64,000 nt of DNA. It comes from Erwinia aphidicola. Its GTDB lineage: Bacteria; Pseudomonadota; Gammaproteobacteria; Enterobacterales; Enterobacteriaceae. The notes beneath the pieces were generated by a model, which had not been told where the DNA came from, did not search any database, and worked only from the letters and a program-made list of their open reading frames with translations. Within the stretch, counting starts at the first letter, position 1. Each line of letters opens with the position of its first letter. Below, in pieces: positions 54,454 to 64,000 of this stretch. Where the stretch lies: NCBI RefSeq assembly GCF_014773485.1, contig NZ_JACXBP010000006.1, positions 1 to 64,000 on the forward strand, in the 5' to 3' direction. Made by a program: the position numbers and the translations under genes.

Positions 54454-54482
54454 TTCTCATTAGAAAATACTTTGTGTAATAC
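54454..54482 (+). promoter_or_regulatory. lpp: lpp promoter
   Basis: TTCTCA (54454-54459), 17 nt, TAATAC (54477-54482). The sequence from the -10 to the ATG is nearly the same as in E. coli lpp, including the leader ATTAACT and the site GAGGGTATTAATA. About 190 nt of AT-rich DNA precede it, as at E. coli lpp. Confidence 0.88.
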
Positions 54483-54515
54483 TTGTAACGCTACATGGAG
54501 ATTAACTTAATCTAG

Positions 54516-54764
<249 letters not shown>

Positions 54765-54776
54765 GAGTTCTGGTTT

Positions 54777-54807
54777 AAAAATGGCGCACTTAGTGCGCCA
54801 TTTTTTT
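54777..54807 (+). terminator. Terminator of lpp
   Basis: A long stem with core GGCGCAC/GTGCGCC (54783-54789 with 54793-54799), extended by A/T pairs and ending in eight T. Confidence 0.93.
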
Positions 54808-54883
54808 TGCCTGCGTTTCGGGGCCTTCCACGGCTTGCTTCCAGCCCCTGCTGCTAAACGCAATCTCAGCCACGCTAAGCGAT

Positions 54884-55906
54884 TTATTCCCCGACCTGAG
54901 ACACAGTCGCAGGTGCACTGGAGGACGTAGCAGAAGGCGTCTGCTGCGCTACAGCAGGCACAGTATCCTCCGTTCCGGCTTTCTCCCCTTTGTTGACCAG
55001 CACCGGCATACCTGAGCGGCGCGTCATGGCAGTTTTGATCATCGCCCTGTCAGCGTCAGCATTCTGCATGAACTTCTTCGCCGCTGCGGTCAGCGTAATC
55101 GGCATGGTTTGCGGATCGTCTTTTTCACTGTGCGACAGCGGTTGATGCACCTCCAGATAGCGTTTGCCGTCCGGTTCCACCGCATATTTCACCGGCTGGT
55201 TGATAATCTGCACGCGCGTACCTTTCGGGACGCTATTAAACAGCGCCTCAATATCATCTGGCCGCAGGCGGATGCAGCCGGAGCTGACGCGCATCCCGAT
55301 GCCAAAATCAGCGTTGGTGCCGTGGATCAGGTAGTGCTGCTGGCCGTAGGCCAGACGCAGCGCATACAGCCCCATTGGATTATCCGGCCCGGCAGGCACG
55401 GTCACCGGCAGGCTCTTGCCTTCGGCCGCGTAGCGCTTACGGATGTTTGGCGTGGGTGTCCAGGTCGGATTGGGGATTTTCTGGCTGATGCTGGTGACCA
55501 TCGCCGGCGTGTTCGCCCCCAGCTGGCCGATACCGATCGGATAGACGATCACGCGGTTTTCATCTTTCGGGTAATAGTAGAGGCGCAGTTCCGCAACGTT
55601 CACCACAATGCCTTCACGCTTAGTGTCCGGCAGCAGCATCTGGGTAGGGATGGTCAGTTCGCTGCCCGCTTTGGGTAGCCACGGGTCGGTACCCGGGTTG
55701 GCTTCCAGCATGCCGAGCAGCCCGATTTTATATTTCGCCGCCACGGCTTCCAGCGGCTGGCCGTCGTTGGGGACGACGTAAGTGGTGTTCTCACCAATCA
55801 GGCGGCTGTCGGCAGGGGGTAAAGGGTATTCAGTTGCGCTGGCGTTGTGCGCCCCGGCAAGGAAGGTGAGCGTAAAAGCTGCAGCAAAGCGAGACAGAGG
55901 TTTCAT
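54884..55906 (-). CDS. ldtE: L,D-transpeptidase LdtE (YnhG)
   Basis: 340 residues. Signal peptide (1-24), LysM-like domain (about 42-88), YkuD catalytic domain (about 96-235) with His195 in HGTNADFGIG and the nucleophile Cys211 in RVSSGCIRL, then a C-terminal tail rich in Ser/Ala/Thr. E. coli LdtE forms mDAP-mDAP (3-3) crosslinks in peptidoglycan. It sits between lpp and sufE and converges with lpp. It is similar to the Lpp-attaching LdtABC, so assignment to LdtE rests on position. Confidence 0.93.
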   Translation of the reverse strand: MKPLSRFAAAFTLTFLAGAHNASATEYPLPPADSRLIGENTTYVVPNDGQPLEAVAAKYKIGLLGMLEANPGTDPWLPKAGSELTIPTQMLLPDTKREGIVVNVAELRLYYYPKDENRVIVYPIGIGQLGANTPAMVTSISQKIPNPTWTPTPNIRKRYAAEGKSLPVTVPAGPDNPMGLYALRLAYGQQHYLIHGTNADFGIGMRVSSGCIRLRPDDIEALFNSVPKGTRVQIINQPVKYAVEPDGKRYLEVHQPLSHSEKDDPQTMPITLTAAAKKFMQNADADRAMIKTAMTRRSGMPVLVNKGEKAGTEDTVPAVAQQTPSATSSSAPATVSQVGE

Positions 55907-55974
55907 GCGCGTTTCCCGGTTATAGGTAGAGAGAGCACCCCGTTCGTGGGGTGCTTACCGGGTAGTGTAGCAAC

Positions 55975-56397
55975 TCAGCCCTGAGTTAAAATCAGCGCTT
56001 TCTGACGTATGGCACGAATCATGGCTTCCAGCCCCTGCGAGCGGGATGGGGTGAGCTGCTGCGTCAGGGAGAGATCGGCGAACCACGGGCGCACGTCGAA
56101 GTCGACAATCTCCTGCGGCGTCATCTTCTGATAGAGAGCAAAAACGATAGCAATGAGGCCCTTAACCAGCGCGGCATCGCTGTCGCCCTGCAGGCGCACA
56201 CAGCCACTTGCATCGGTATCAACCACTATCCACACCTGGCTCTGACAGCCGGGTACGATATTTTCCGGCTGCTGCAGGGAATCAGACGATTCTGGCAGGC
56301 GTGCGCCTAATTCAATGATGTAGAGATACTTTTCTTCCTGGTTGGCGCAGCGGTTAAAGTTGCGCACCAGCTTGTCTTTATCTGGCAGAGTTGCCAT
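55975..56397 (-). CDS. sufE: Cysteine desulfuration protein SufE
   Basis: 140 residues. The sulfur-accepting Cys51 is in VPGCQSQVW. It takes persulfide sulfur from SufS Cys364 and passes it to SufB. Other features: [19 protein letters not shown] (cut), FDVRPWF and the C-terminal helix. Last gene of sufABCDSE, 67 nt after sufS. The spacer holds a perfect 22-bp palindrome. Confidence 0.96.
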   Translation of the reverse strand: MATLPDKDKLVRNFNRCANQEEKYLYIIELGARLPESSDSLQQPENIVPGCQSQVWIVVDTDASGCVRLQGDSDAALVKGLIAIVFALYQKMTPQEIVDFDVRPWFADLSLTQQLTPSRSQGLEAMIRAIRQKALILTQG

Positions 56398-56419
56398 TGC
56401 TTCCTCACTTAAAAACGAA

Positions 56420-56441
56420 GGGGCGAGGCATGCCTCGCCCC
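56420..56441 (-). other. Perfect 22-bp palindrome in the sufS-sufE spacer
   Basis: GGGGCGAGGCA followed by its exact complement. In RNA it would form a 9-bp GC-rich stem with a CATG loop. No U run follows in the transcribed direction, so it looks like an intercistronic hairpin that lowers or stabilises part of the mRNA. Confidence 0.7.
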
Positions 56442-56464
56442 TGCGGGTCGGTGCGGGTTGAAAC

Positions 56465-57685
56465 TTAACCCAGCAAACGGTGAATACGTATTAAACCTGC
56501 GACCAGACGGTCGACCTCATCTTCGCTATTATACAGCACAAACGAGGCGCGACACATTGCCGGCACCTGATAGTGGTGCATCAGCGGCATGGCGCAGTGG
56601 TGGCCGGTACGAATAGCGATGCCGTACTGATCGAGGAAGCTGCCAACGTCAAAAGCGTGATGCTTGCCGAGGTTAAAGGCAATGACGCCGGAACGCTGAC
56701 GTGGACCATAGATCACCAGATCCGGCACCGTGGCCAGTTTTTCCAGTGCATAGTGCATCAGCTGCTGCTCGCGCTCGGCAATGACCTCCAGCCCCAGTTC
56801 ACTCACCCACTTCAGCGCAGCACCCAGACCAATGATAGCGCCGGTGTTCGGTGAGCCAGCTTCGAAGCGCCACGGCGCGGCGGCGTAAGTGGTGCCTTTC
56901 GTCAGGCTGACGGTGGCGATCATCGATCCGCCCCCTTCCCACGGTGGCATCTGGTCCAGCAGGGCTTTGCGGCCATACAGAATACCAATACCGGTCGGGC
57001 CGTAAATTTTATGCCCGGAGAAGACATAGAAATCACAGTCCAGATCCTGCACGTCGACCTGCTGATGCATAATCGCCTGTGCGCCGTCGATCAGAGTCGC
57101 AACACCCGCCGCCCTGGCCTGAGCCACCAGCGTTTTTACCGGGTTTTCAGTGCCCAACACGTTGGAGACGTGAGTCACGGCCAGCATGCGCGTACGGCTG
57201 TCCATCAGCGCAGGGAGCTGCGCAACGTCCAGCTCGCCATTGGCGGTCAGCGGGATAAAACGCACTTCCGCGCCGGTACGCTCAGCCACCATCTGCCACG
57301 GTACGATGTTGGCGTGATGCTCCATCTCCGTGATGATGATGTTGTCGCCTGGCTGCAGCTGACTGCCGCCCCAGCTGCTGGCTACCAGATTAATCGCTTC
57401 GGTGGTGCCTTTAACAAACACAATCTCTTCCGCTGAGGCAGCGTTGAGAAACTGTGCTGCCTGTACGCGCACGTTTTCCATCTCGGTGGTCGCTTCCGCG
57501 CTCAGCGTATGGATACCACGATGCACAGCGGCATAGCCGTGCTCGTAGAAACGACTTTCGGCGTCAATGACGACCTGCGGCTTCTGCGCGCTGGCGGCAC
57601 TGTCGAGATAGGCCAGCGGTTGCCCGTTGACCTCGCGCGTCAGTAACGGGAATGCCGCCCGCACACGGGCCAGGTCAAAACTCAT
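56465..57685 (-). CDS. sufS: Cysteine desulfurase SufS
   Basis: 406 residues. PLP enzyme that takes sulfur from cysteine (also selenocysteine lyase). The PLP Lys is in [13 protein letters not shown], the catalytic Cys364 in [11 protein letters not shown]. Its start overlaps the sufD stop by 4 nt. With SufE it supplies sulfur to the SufBCD scaffold. Confidence 0.97.
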   Translation of the reverse strand: MSFDLARVRAAFPLLTREVNGQPLAYLDSAASAQKPQVVIDAESRFYEHGYAAVHRGIHTLSAEATTEMENVRVQAAQFLNAASAEEIVFVKGTTEAINLVASSWGGSQLQPGDNIIITEMEHHANIVPWQMVAERTGAEVRFIPLTANGELDVAQLPALMDSRTRMLAVTHVSNVLGTENPVKTLVAQARAAGVATLIDGAQAIMHQQVDVQDLDCDFYVFSGHKIYGPTGIGILYGRKALLDQMPPWEGGGSMIATVSLTKGTTYAAAPWRFEAGSPNTGAIIGLGAALKWVSELGLEVIAEREQQLMHYALEKLATVPDLVIYGPRQRSGVIAFNLGKHHAFDVGSFLDQYGIAIRTGHHCAMPLMHHYQVPAMCRASFVLYNSEDEVDRLVAGLIRIHRLLG

Positions 57686-58962
57686 TGCAGGCCTCCAGGA
57701 AAACGCTGTGCAATGCGCTGCATCACAGCCTCTTTCAGCGTTTCATCATTGATGGCTTCGGTCAGCTCAGCGGCAAAGGCGTAAATGATCATGCGCTGCG
57801 CTGCGGCTTCGTCGATACCGCGCGAGCGCAGATAGAACATCTGCTCTTCGTCGATACGACCGATGGTCGCGCCGTGTCCGCACTTCACGTCATCCGCGTA
57901 GATTTCCAGCTGCGGTTTGGTGTCCACTTCCGCCAGACGACCTAACAGCAGGTTGTTGTTGCTCATCTGCCCGTCGGTCTTCAGCGCGTACTTCGCCACT
58001 TTGATATGACCGTTGAATACGGCACGCGCACGGTCACGCACGATAGTTTTGTGCAGCTGACGGCTCTGACAATACCCTTTGTTGTGCTCAAGATAGGTAC
58101 GGCTGTCGCACACTTCTTTATCCAGCGGCAGCATCAGGCTGTTAATCACCAGATCGCTGCCCTCGCCTTCCAGCTTGCTGCTGGTGTTGTGACGGGTCAG
58201 ACCGGCACCCAACAGGAAGCTGTGGCTCTGCACGCGCACATCACGGCCCAGGGTCAGATCGTTGTGTGAGAAGTGGTAGCTGCTCTGATCTTCAAAGCAC
58301 AGGTTGTAGTGCGTCAGCGCCGCGTTATTGCCCACGTTGGCGGTAAAACGCGCCCCGGTGAAGTGGGTGCTGGCGTTCAGGCTGAGGTAGTGCTCAATCA
58401 CCGTCGCTTCAGCCGCTTCATCCAGCTGCAAATGGTGGCGATAGTGCGAAGTGTTCATCTCACCTTGCGCGCTGCCGCTGCTGATATGCAGCAGGTAGAG
58501 CGGACGGGCAGCAGCTTTGCCACGCGCCAGATGAATGGTAGTCACCTCTTCAGCCAGGCTCTCGGTCAGATGCAGGAACACTTCAGGCTGGATAGGTGCG
58601 TCGAGTTCACGACGCTCAGCAGCCTGAGTCACCTGAATATCAAACAGATCAAACTCGGCATCACTCAGCTCAGGGGCGAAGCGGCCATCAACAAACACCA
58701 GGCGCACGGCATCAATTGCCAGCGCCTGAGCGTCGACCACATCCGCAGTCAGCACGGCGGGTTTTGGCAGCACGAAGTGGTGGGCCAGCAGTTGATCCAG
58801 CGGCGTGTATTTCCAGTTTTCCTGCTTACGCGTTGGCAGGCCTACGCGCAGCAGCTGCTGCCAGTGCTGTTGTGCCTGCATTGAGCGGTTTTCACCGCGC
58901 GTTTCAAACAGGTGATGCCACTGTTGCAGCGCGTTTTCACTCTTCGTCGGTAAGCCAGCCAT
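57682..58962 (-). CDS. sufD: Fe-S scaffold subunit SufD
   Basis: 426 residues, a right-handed beta-helix related to SufB. Conserved C-terminal features: [30 protein letters not shown] (cut, with the conserved His) and [13 protein letters not shown]. It forms the SufBC2D complex, needed for iron acquisition. Its start overlaps the end of sufC by 26 nt, and its stop overlaps sufS by 4 nt. Confidence 0.96.
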   Translation of the reverse strand: MAGLPTKSENALQQWHHLFETRGENRSMQAQQHWQQLLRVGLPTRKQENWKYTPLDQLLAHHFVLPKPAVLTADVVDAQALAIDAVRLVFVDGRFAPELSDAEFDLFDIQVTQAAERRELDAPIQPEVFLHLTESLAEEVTTIHLARGKAAARPLYLLHISSGSAQGEMNTSHYRHHLQLDEAAEATVIEHYLSLNASTHFTGARFTANVGNNAALTHYNLCFEDQSSYHFSHNDLTLGRDVRVQSHSFLLGAGLTRHNTSSKLEGEGSDLVINSLMLPLDKEVCDSRTYLEHNKGYCQSRQLHKTIVRDRARAVFNGHIKVAKYALKTDGQMSNNNLLLGRLAEVDTKPQLEIYADDVKCGHGATIGRIDEEQMFYLRSRGIDEAAAQRMIIYAFAAELTEAINDETLKEAVMQRIAQRFPGGLQ

Positions 58963-59683
58963 AGCCTTGCTCCTCCAACTGTTTCACCAGTGAGAAATCC
59001 CCTGATTTAACGATCTTGCCCTGATACAGCACGTGGACGAAATCGGGCTTGATGTAGTCAAGAATACGCTGGTAGTGGGTGACGATAATAAATGAGCGCT
59101 TGCCGTCGCGCAGGCTGTTGACGCCGTTGGAGACAATTTTCAGAGCATCGATGTCCAGACCGGAGTCGGTTTCATCCAGAATGCACAGATCCGGCTCCAG
59201 TGCCGCCATCTGCAGAATGTCATTGCGCTTTTTCTCACCGCCGGAGAAGCCCACATTGACCGAACGGGTCAACAGATCTTCAGGCATTTTCAGCAGGTGG
59301 ATTTTCTCTTCGATAAAGTCCTGGAAGTCAAAACGGTCCAGCGCTTCCTGCTCGCGGTATTTACGCACCGCGTTTACCGAGGTTTGCAGGAAGAACTGGT
59401 TGCTGACGCCTGGAATTTCAACCGGGTACTGGAAGGCCATAAAGATGCCTTCACCGGCGCGCTCTTCCGGGTCAAGCTCCAGCAGGTCTTTGCCTTTGAA
59501 CTCGACGGAACCGCCGGTCACTTCATAATCTTCACGTCCTGCCAGCGTGGCAGAAAGCGTGCTTTTCCCTGAGCCGTTCGGCCCCATGATGGCGTGCACT
59601 TCCCCAGGTTTGATTTCAAGATTCAACCCACGCAGGATAGCTTTGTCTTCAACGCTGACCTGTAAATCTTTGATGCTTAACAT
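58937..59683 (-). CDS. sufC: Fe-S assembly ATPase SufC
   Basis: 248 residues, E. coli length. ABC-type ATPase: Walker A GPNGSGKST at 34-42, Q-loop in FMAFQYPVEIPGV, signature NVGFSGGEKKR, Walker B LCILDETDSGLDI. Unlike transporters, it works in the cytoplasm as part of SufBC2D. The ATG at 59683 is the family start, 55 nt after sufB. Confidence 0.97.
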   Translation of the reverse strand: MLSIKDLQVSVEDKAILRGLNLEIKPGEVHAIMGPNGSGKSTLSATLAGREDYEVTGGSVEFKGKDLLELDPEERAGEGIFMAFQYPVEIPGVSNQFFLQTSVNAVRKYREQEALDRFDFQDFIEEKIHLLKMPEDLLTRSVNVGFSGGEKKRNDILQMAALEPDLCILDETDSGLDIDALKIVSNGVNSLRDGKRSFIIVTHYQRILDYIKPDFVHVLYQGKIVKSGDFSLVKQLEEQGYGWLTDEE

Positions 59684-59738
59684 AAGGTTTCCTTCGCAGT
59701 GCTTTCCAGCACTGTTGATAGTTCTTGTGCGCGCAGGG

Positions 59739-61232
59739 TTAGCCCACGCTGTGTTCCAGGCTGATCGCCAACAGTTTCTGCGCTTCCACCGCAAACTCCA
59801 GCGGCAGCTCCGAGAAGACATCCTTGCAGAAGCCGTTAACAATCATCGAAATCGCATCGTCTTCGCTGATCCCGCGCTGCAGGCAGTAGAACAGCTGGTC
59901 TTCGCCGATGCGTGAAGTCGTCGCTTCATGCTCCAGCTGCGCGGTGTTATTGCGCACCTCCACATAAGGGAAGGTATGGGCTCCGCATTCAGCACCAATC
60001 AGCATTGAGTCGCACTGGGTGAAGTTACGGGCGTTGGTCGCCGTCGGCATGATCTTCACCAGGCCGCGATAGGTATTCTGGCTGGTTCCAGCCGAGATCC
60101 CTTTCGAGATGATGGTCGATTTAGTATTTTTACCGATGTGGATCATCTTGGTGCCGGTATCCGCCTGCTGGCGGCCGCTGGTCAGCGCCACGGAGAAGAA
60201 CTCACCGATGGAGTTATCACCGCGCAGGATCACGCTCGGGTATTTCCAGGTAATGGCCGAACCGGTTTCCGACTGCGTCCAGGACATTTTGCTGTTTTCG
60301 CCTTCACACAGCGCACGCTTGGTCACAAAGTTGAGGATACCGCCTTCAGAATCGCCGCCGGAGAACCAGTTCTGCACGGTGGAATATTTCACTTCAGCAT
60401 CTTTATGGATAATGACCTCTACCACTGCGGCATGCAGCTGATAGGTGTCGCGCACCGGTGCGGAACAGCCTTCGATATAGCTGACATAGCTACCTTCATC
60501 GGCAATCAGAATGGTACGTTCGAACTGGCCGGTTTTCGCCGCGTTGATGCGGAAATAGGTCGACAGTTCCATCGGGCAGCGCACGCCTTTCGGGATATAA
60601 ACGAAGGTGCCGTCAGAGGCGACCGCCGAGTTCAGCGCGGCAAAGAAGTTGTCATTGGCCGGAACCACTGTGCCGAGGTACTGCTGCACCAGTTCAGGAT
60701 GATCGTGAATCGCTTCGCCGAACGAGCAGAAGATAATCCCCTCTTTCGCCAGCTTGTCGCGGTAGGTGGTAGAGACAGAAACGGAGTCGAAGATGGCATC
60801 AACCGCCACTTCCTGCCCTTCACGCACCGGCACACCGAGCTGCTTAAAGGCGTCTTCCACTTCCTGCGTCAGATAATTGGGCGCATCACCGGGTGAGGCC
60901 TGGGTAGCCCCTGGCTCAGAGGCGCAGCTATCATCGCAGTTGCCGCAGGACGGCGCGGAGTAATAGCTGTAATCCTGATAATCCAGCTTTTTGTAGTTGG
61001 CTTTCAGCCAGTGTGGCTCTTCCATCTCCAGCCAGGCAGCAAATGCCTTCAGGCGGAATTCCAGCATCCACTCAGGTTCATTACGTTTGGCCGAGATGGC
61101 GCGCACCACATCTTCATTGATGCCGTGCTCGAACTCTTCGGTTTGCAGTTGGGTAAAGAAGCCCTCTTTGTACTTCTGCTGGCCGCCTTCCCAAACCTGT
61201 ACATCATCAGATGCGTCAGTATTACGAGACAT
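59739..61232 (-). CDS. sufB: Fe-S scaffold subunit SufB
   Basis: 497 residues. Highly conserved: [71 protein letters not shown] (cut), and [20 protein letters not shown] (cut) with the Cys that receives sulfur. The N-terminal CxxC cluster is present. The ATG at 61232 is 5 nt after the sufA stop; a GTG 3 codons earlier is in frame. It assembles the nascent cluster with SufC and SufD. Confidence 0.97.
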   Translation of the reverse strand: MSRNTDASDDVQVWEGGQQKYKEGFFTQLQTEEFEHGINEDVVRAISAKRNEPEWMLEFRLKAFAAWLEMEEPHWLKANYKKLDYQDYSYYSAPSCGNCDDSCASEPGATQASPGDAPNYLTQEVEDAFKQLGVPVREGQEVAVDAIFDSVSVSTTYRDKLAKEGIIFCSFGEAIHDHPELVQQYLGTVVPANDNFFAALNSAVASDGTFVYIPKGVRCPMELSTYFRINAAKTGQFERTILIADEGSYVSYIEGCSAPVRDTYQLHAAVVEVIIHKDAEVKYSTVQNWFSGGDSEGGILNFVTKRALCEGENSKMSWTQSETGSAITWKYPSVILRGDNSIGEFFSVALTSGRQQADTGTKMIHIGKNTKSTIISKGISAGTSQNTYRGLVKIMPTATNARNFTQCDSMLIGAECGAHTFPYVEVRNNTAQLEHEATTSRIGEDQLFYCLQRGISEDDAISMIVNGFCKDVFSELPLEFAVEAQKLLAISLEHSVG

Positions 61233-61237
61233 AGTAT

Positions 61238-61612
61238 TCACTCAACGCCAAAGCTCTCACCACAGCCGCAGGCGTGTTGAGCTTTAGGGTTATTAAATTT
61301 GAAAATCTGGTTCAGGCCTTCGCGCACGAAATCAACTTCCGTGCCGTCGATATAGGGCATCGCCTGCAGGGGCACGATCAACGCCGCGCCGTTATGGCTG
61401 AACACCAGATCATCCGCCGCTGACTCTTTCACCATATCCATGGTGTAGCCGAAACCGGCACAGCCCGAGGTCTTCACACCCAGCTTGAGTCCCTTGATTT
61501 CAGGGTCACCGGCAGTCAGGTTAATGATTTGTTTGGCTGCGCTGTCTGTTAGCGTCAGTCCTTTCCAGATAAAGTCATCTGGAGAAAAAGTGGCAGGATT
61601 TGCTGATTGCAT
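61238..61612 (-). CDS. sufA: A-type Fe-S carrier SufA
   Basis: 124 residues. The three cluster ligands are C51 (TSGCAGFGY), C115 and C117 (ACGCGES). It carries [2Fe-2S]/[4Fe-4S] clusters from SufBCD to apoproteins. First gene of the suf operon. In E. coli the promoter responds to Fur, IscR and OxyR; the upstream gap here has a perfect palindrome and a Fur box but the latter is nearer to the divergent gene. Confidence 0.95.
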   Translation of the reverse strand: MQSANPATFSPDDFIWKGLTLTDSAAKQIINLTAGDPEIKGLKLGVKTSGCAGFGYTMDMVKESAADDLVFSHNGAALIVPLQAMPYIDGTEVDFVREGLNQIFKFNNPKAQHACGCGESFGVE

Positions 61613-61967
61613 AATTTACCTCGCGATACGATAGCCCTTCGGGCTAGTGCCCCTATGTTAGTGATAACCTGAATCACTTCAACCTCTTGTTTTGCAGGGA
61701 TAAAGGCCAAAGATGCTTTTTAGAGGCTGTTTTATAAGTTTAGACCCTGAAAAACAGAATGCGATCTGCCTCACGAGCCGAACCCTGCGAAAGATAAGCG
61801 ATTGAAAATAAGATGTTTATATTTTGTTATCACCTGTTAGTTCTTAATAAGAACTATTTTAACCCTTTTGAACGCCCCGCTTATCGTTATCACCGATTTT
61901 TCTGAGAGGCGGCATTAATCGATAAAAATTCGCTCACAGTGATTGAATAATGTCGCAGTTATAATAT
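61613..61967. promoter_or_regulatory. sufA: suf upstream region with a perfect 19-nt palindrome
   Basis: About 350 nt between sufA and the divergent gene at 62003, AT-rich, no credible ORF. TAGTTCTTA-A-TAAGAACTA at 61838-61856 is a perfect palindrome of a form expected for a dimeric regulator. It does not match the Fur consensus. IscR or OxyR binding, known at E. coli suf, could not be shown by eye. The position relative to the suf promoter is not resolved. Confidence 0.5.
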
Positions 61968-61986
61968 GATAATGATTATCATTAGC
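61968..61986. promoter_or_regulatory. Fur box
   Basis: Matches the 19-bp Fur consensus GATAATGATAATCATTATC at 17 of 19 positions. It sits 17 nt before the ATG at 62003 and directly overlaps or follows a TATAAT (61960-61965), so iron-bound Fur should shut off the gene at 62003 and may also reach the suf promoter. Confidence 0.85.
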
Positions 61987-62002
61987 GCGACTGGAACCAG
62001 CA

Positions 62003-62407
62003 ATGAATCTGTCGATGAGTGCATGGCTGCAACATAAAATTGATCAGTACAAATTTTCCGTACGTGATATCACCGTCGATTTCTACATGGCGCAGGCTAA
62101 ATTAAACCGCCCGGAGTGCACCATAGAACAGCTGCGCAAGTTCAACGATACCTGTCTGGACATGGCCGAACTCTGTCAACTTAACGGCGACGATCAAAGT
62201 TATCTGCACGCAATGGGCAAACTTCATCAACGGCTGGTTATTGAACTAAGCGACACGACACGCGAACGGCTCTATCGGATGCAGGCCTGGCAGCTGGCGC
62301 GTCACTCCCTGAGCCGCTTGTGTCATCAGCTGGCGCTGAACGGCGAATGGGATAAAGCTACCCTGCTGCAAAGCGAATTCGTCAAGCACGCTTCATGGAT
62401 TATGTGA
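62003..62407 (+). CDS. Unrecognised helical protein behind a Fur box
   Basis: 134 residues; GGAA lies 7 nt before the ATG. No signal peptide or membrane segment. Predicted mostly alpha-helical by composition (many Leu, Gln, Arg and His), with two Cys in the middle (DTCLDMAELCQL) and SRLCHQLAL near the C-terminus. No family is recognised. The near-consensus Fur box directly at its start and the suf operon on the other side suggest a role in iron limitation. E. coli has RydB/ydiH in this place instead, and this is not YdiH. Codon use is like that of its neighbours. Confidence 0.75.
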   Translation: MNLSMSAWLQHKIDQYKFSVRDITVDFYMAQAKLNRPECTIEQLRKFNDTCLDMAELCQLNGDDQSYLHAMGKLHQRLVIELSDTTRERLYRMQAWQLARHSLSRLCHQLALNGEWDKATLLQSEFVKHASWIM

Positions 62408-62445
62408 TTCTGTAGACCAGTATACCGTGTGCAGGCGATAGGAAA

Positions 62446-62466
62446 AACCCCGCAAAAAGCGGGGTT
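62446..62466. terminator. Terminator between the Fur-box gene and menI
   Basis: An 8-bp stem (62446-62453 with 62459-62466), loop AAAAA, with an A run on the left that serves as U run for menI on the minus strand. It overlaps the menI stop codon. Confidence 0.8.
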
Positions 62467-62884
62467 ATGGCGTGATTACTGCCGTGGTTAAGCGAGAAGT
62501 ACAGCATAATCTGTCGCTAACGTCGAAAATCTCGATTTGCCAGACCTGATGGCGGCGACCAATATGCACCGCTCGACAAATTCCGCGCACCTCACCGTCA
62601 CGTGCGGAGCGCAGGTGGTTAGCGTTGACTTCCAGGCCAACCACCTGCTGCTCACCTTCAGTACACAGATAGCCCGCCATTGAGCCTAGCGTCTCCGCCA
62701 GCACCACCGAAGCACCGCCATGCAACAGCCCGAACGGCTGACGGGTTCGACTATCCACCGGCATCAGCGCCTCGATACTCTCTTCATTCAGCGCGGTGAA
62801 ACGGATGCCGATATGCGCCACCATCGTTCCCTGGCTGCGCTGATTAAGCTGCTCAAGCGTGGCTGCGCGTTTCCAGATAGCCAT
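62465..62884 (-). CDS. menI: 1,4-dihydroxy-2-naphthoyl-CoA hydrolase MenI (YdiI)
   Basis: 139 residues, hotdog-fold thioesterase. Active-site features: [19 protein letters not shown] (cut) with the catalytic Glu64 and the helix-capping His55. It releases 1,4-dihydroxy-2-naphthoate in menaquinone synthesis and also hydrolyses other aromatic acyl-CoAs. Its start overlaps the ydiJ stop by 1 nt, so they are co-transcribed as in E. coli. Confidence 0.94.
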   Translation of the reverse strand: MAIWKRAATLEQLNQRSQGTMVAHIGIRFTALNEESIEALMPVDSRTRQPFGLLHGGASVVLAETLGSMAGYLCTEGEQQVVGLEVNANHLRSARDGEVRGICRAVHIGRRHQVWQIEIFDVSDRLCCTSRLTTAVITP

Positions 62885-64000
62885 CAGATAATCTCCAGTA
62901 AAGCCTGCAGAGGGTGGCGCACACCGCTACCTTCAATGCGCTTAACCTGGCTGCGGCACGAGTAGCCGGTCGCCAGACAGCGCTGGCGCGGCAGTTTTTG
63001 CATCGCCTGCTGCCAGGATAGCTCATAAATCCCCAGCGAGTTCTGCAGATTTTTCGATTCGTGGCCGTAGGTTCCGGCCATACCGCAGCAGCCGACGCTG
63101 ACATTTTCCAGCCGGGCACCAAAGCGGGCGAAGATGTTTTCCCACTGCTTTACCGATCCCGGCAAGGCGGTCACTTCGGTGCAGTGGCCAAACAGATACC
63201 ACACTTCACCCTGCGCCGCTTGCACCGTGCTGTTCACTTCAGGCAGCGCGTTATGTAGCCACTCATGCACCAGCTGAACCTGGAACTCGCCGCGCTTATC
63301 GCCCAGCACCTGGTGGTACTCATCGCGATAGCACAGCACCAGCGCCGGATCGACACCCACCATTGGCAACTCAAGGCGTGCCACCCGATTCAGGAAGTCT
63401 GCGGTTTTCTCTGCGGTGCGCGCAAACTGCTGCAGGAAGCCTTTGATATGCTGCGCTTTACCGTTGGGTGAAAACGGCAGCACCACGGCGCGGTAGCCGA
63501 GCTTTTCAATCAGCTGGACAAAATCAGCCACCAGCTGCGCTTCGTAGTAGCTGGTAAAGGGATCCTGTACCACCAGTACCTGCTTGGCGCGCTGCGCCGG
63601 GCTCATCTGCTCCAGGCTTTCCAGCGTGGTGCTCAGCGCACGGTGCCCGGCCAGCTGCTGCTTGAGCGTCGGCGAAGAGAGCAGCGGAAGATCGACCATA
63701 CCGATATGACGCTTGCTCAGCGATTTCACCCACGGCTGACGCAGGAAGAAGTTAAAGGTTTTAGGCGCTTTCGCCATCAGCGGCGCATAGCTTTCTACCG
63801 TGGCCACCAGATAGTCACTGGCCGGGCGCAGGTAGCGAGTGTGGTAGAGCTGCAGAAAGCGCGAGCGGAAGCCCGGCACGTCGATTTTAATCGGGCACTG
63901 AGTCGAGCAGGCTTTACACGCCAGGCAGCCTGACATCGCCTCTTTCACCTCGTGCGAAAAGTCATACTGCCCGCGTTTTGCCTGCCAGCTATTGCGCGTG
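62884..64000 (-). CDS. ydiJ: FAD/Fe-S oxidoreductase YdiJ, C-terminal part, runs off window
   Basis: The frame is open to the window edge, so only about 371 C-terminal residues are visible; E. coli YdiJ has about 1,018. A [4Fe-4S] ligand cluster [13 protein letters not shown] is near the visible start. Two CCG-like domains follow: FGHCTEVT...[13 protein letters not shown] (with the Cys-Cys pair), typical of the glycolate-oxidase-type Fe-S subunit. The FAD-binding part lies outside the window. E. coli YdiJ is linked to D-2-hydroxyglutarate oxidation. The internal ATG at 63948 is not the start. Confidence 0.92.
   Translation of the reverse strand, partial: TRNSWQAKRGQYDFSHEVKEAMSGCLACKACSTQCPIKIDVPGFRSRFLQLYHTRYLRPASDYLVATVESYAPLMAKAPKTFNFFLRQPWVKSLSKRHIGMVDLPLLSSPTLKQQLAGHRALSTTLESLEQMSPAQRAKQVLVVQDPFTSYYEAQLVADFVQLIEKLGYRAVVLPFSPNGKAQHIKGFLQQFARTAEKTADFLNRVARLELPMVGVDPALVLCYRDEYHQVLGDKRGEFQVQLVHEWLHNALPEVNSTVQAAQGEVWYLFGHCTEVTALPGSVKQWENIFARFGARLENVSVGCCGMAGTYGHESKNLQNSLGIYELSWQQAMQKLPRQRCLATGYSCRSQVKRIEGSGVRHPLQALLEII

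Overview
This window comes from the chromosome of a gamma-proteobacterium of the order Enterobacterales. The right-hand 40 kb closely follows the Escherichia coli order pdxY-tyrS-pdxH-mliC-anmK-slyB/slyA-ydhIJK ... nemRA-gloA-rnt-grxD-mepH-ynhF-purR-punR-punC-cfa-ribE-mdtK-valV/W-pykF-lpp-ldtE-sufEDSCBA-ydiIJ. The combination with a betIBA locus and this type of T6SS cluster points to Erwiniaceae (Erwinia or Pantoea). That placement is an inference from gene content, not a search result.

Region 1 (1-14,981, minus strand): the first half of a type VI secretion cluster, transcribed right to left as tssB-tssC-tssK-tssL-ompA-like-hcp-clpV-vgrG-DUF4123 adaptor, mostly with 4-nt overlaps. The baseplate, membrane and tail genes not seen here (tssA, E, F, G, J, M) must lie to the left or elsewhere. 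Behind the DUF4123 gene lies a tandem array of three DUF3304 lipoprotein genes. Each overlaps by 13 nt the start of a DUF2235 (Tle1-type phospholipase) gene. Two of the three Tle1 starts are truncated remnants, one DUF3304 copy has an in-frame stop, and the leftmost Tle1 copy runs off the window. This effector/immunity relic array is the most unusual part of the window.

Region 2 (15.4-25.3 kb): a CynT-type carbonic anhydrase; betI-betB-betA for glycine betaine synthesis, with a perfect BetI-type operator but no betT; the peptide transporter dtpA; a divergent LysR / GST / flavin-binding module; gstA.

Region 3 (25.3-36.4 kb): B6 salvage and tyrosyl-tRNA synthetase (pdxY, tyrS, pdxH), lysozyme inhibitor mliC, anmK, slyB, slyA with the divergent efflux-type operon ydhIJK, then an unrecognised coiled-coil gene built from four 84-bp tandem repeats, then ydhF and ydhL.

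Region 4 (36.4-44.7 kb): a LysR/SDR pair and eptA (lipid A phosphoethanolamine transferase, with a PmrA-type box) sit between ydhL and nemR, where E. coli has nothing. They are followed by nemRA-gloA (electrophile and methylglyoxal defence), rnt, grxD, mepH and the 29-residue membrane peptide YnhF.

Region 5 (44.9-64 kb): purR, punR/punC (purine control and transport), cfa, ribE, mdtK, two tRNA-Val(GAC) genes, pykF with a Cra box and a Cys-rich leader ORF, lpp, ldtE, the suf Fe-S assembly operon, an unrecognised gene behind a near-consensus Fur box, menI/ydiI and the C-terminal part of ydiJ. No insertion sequence, prophage, CRISPR array or rRNA was seen.
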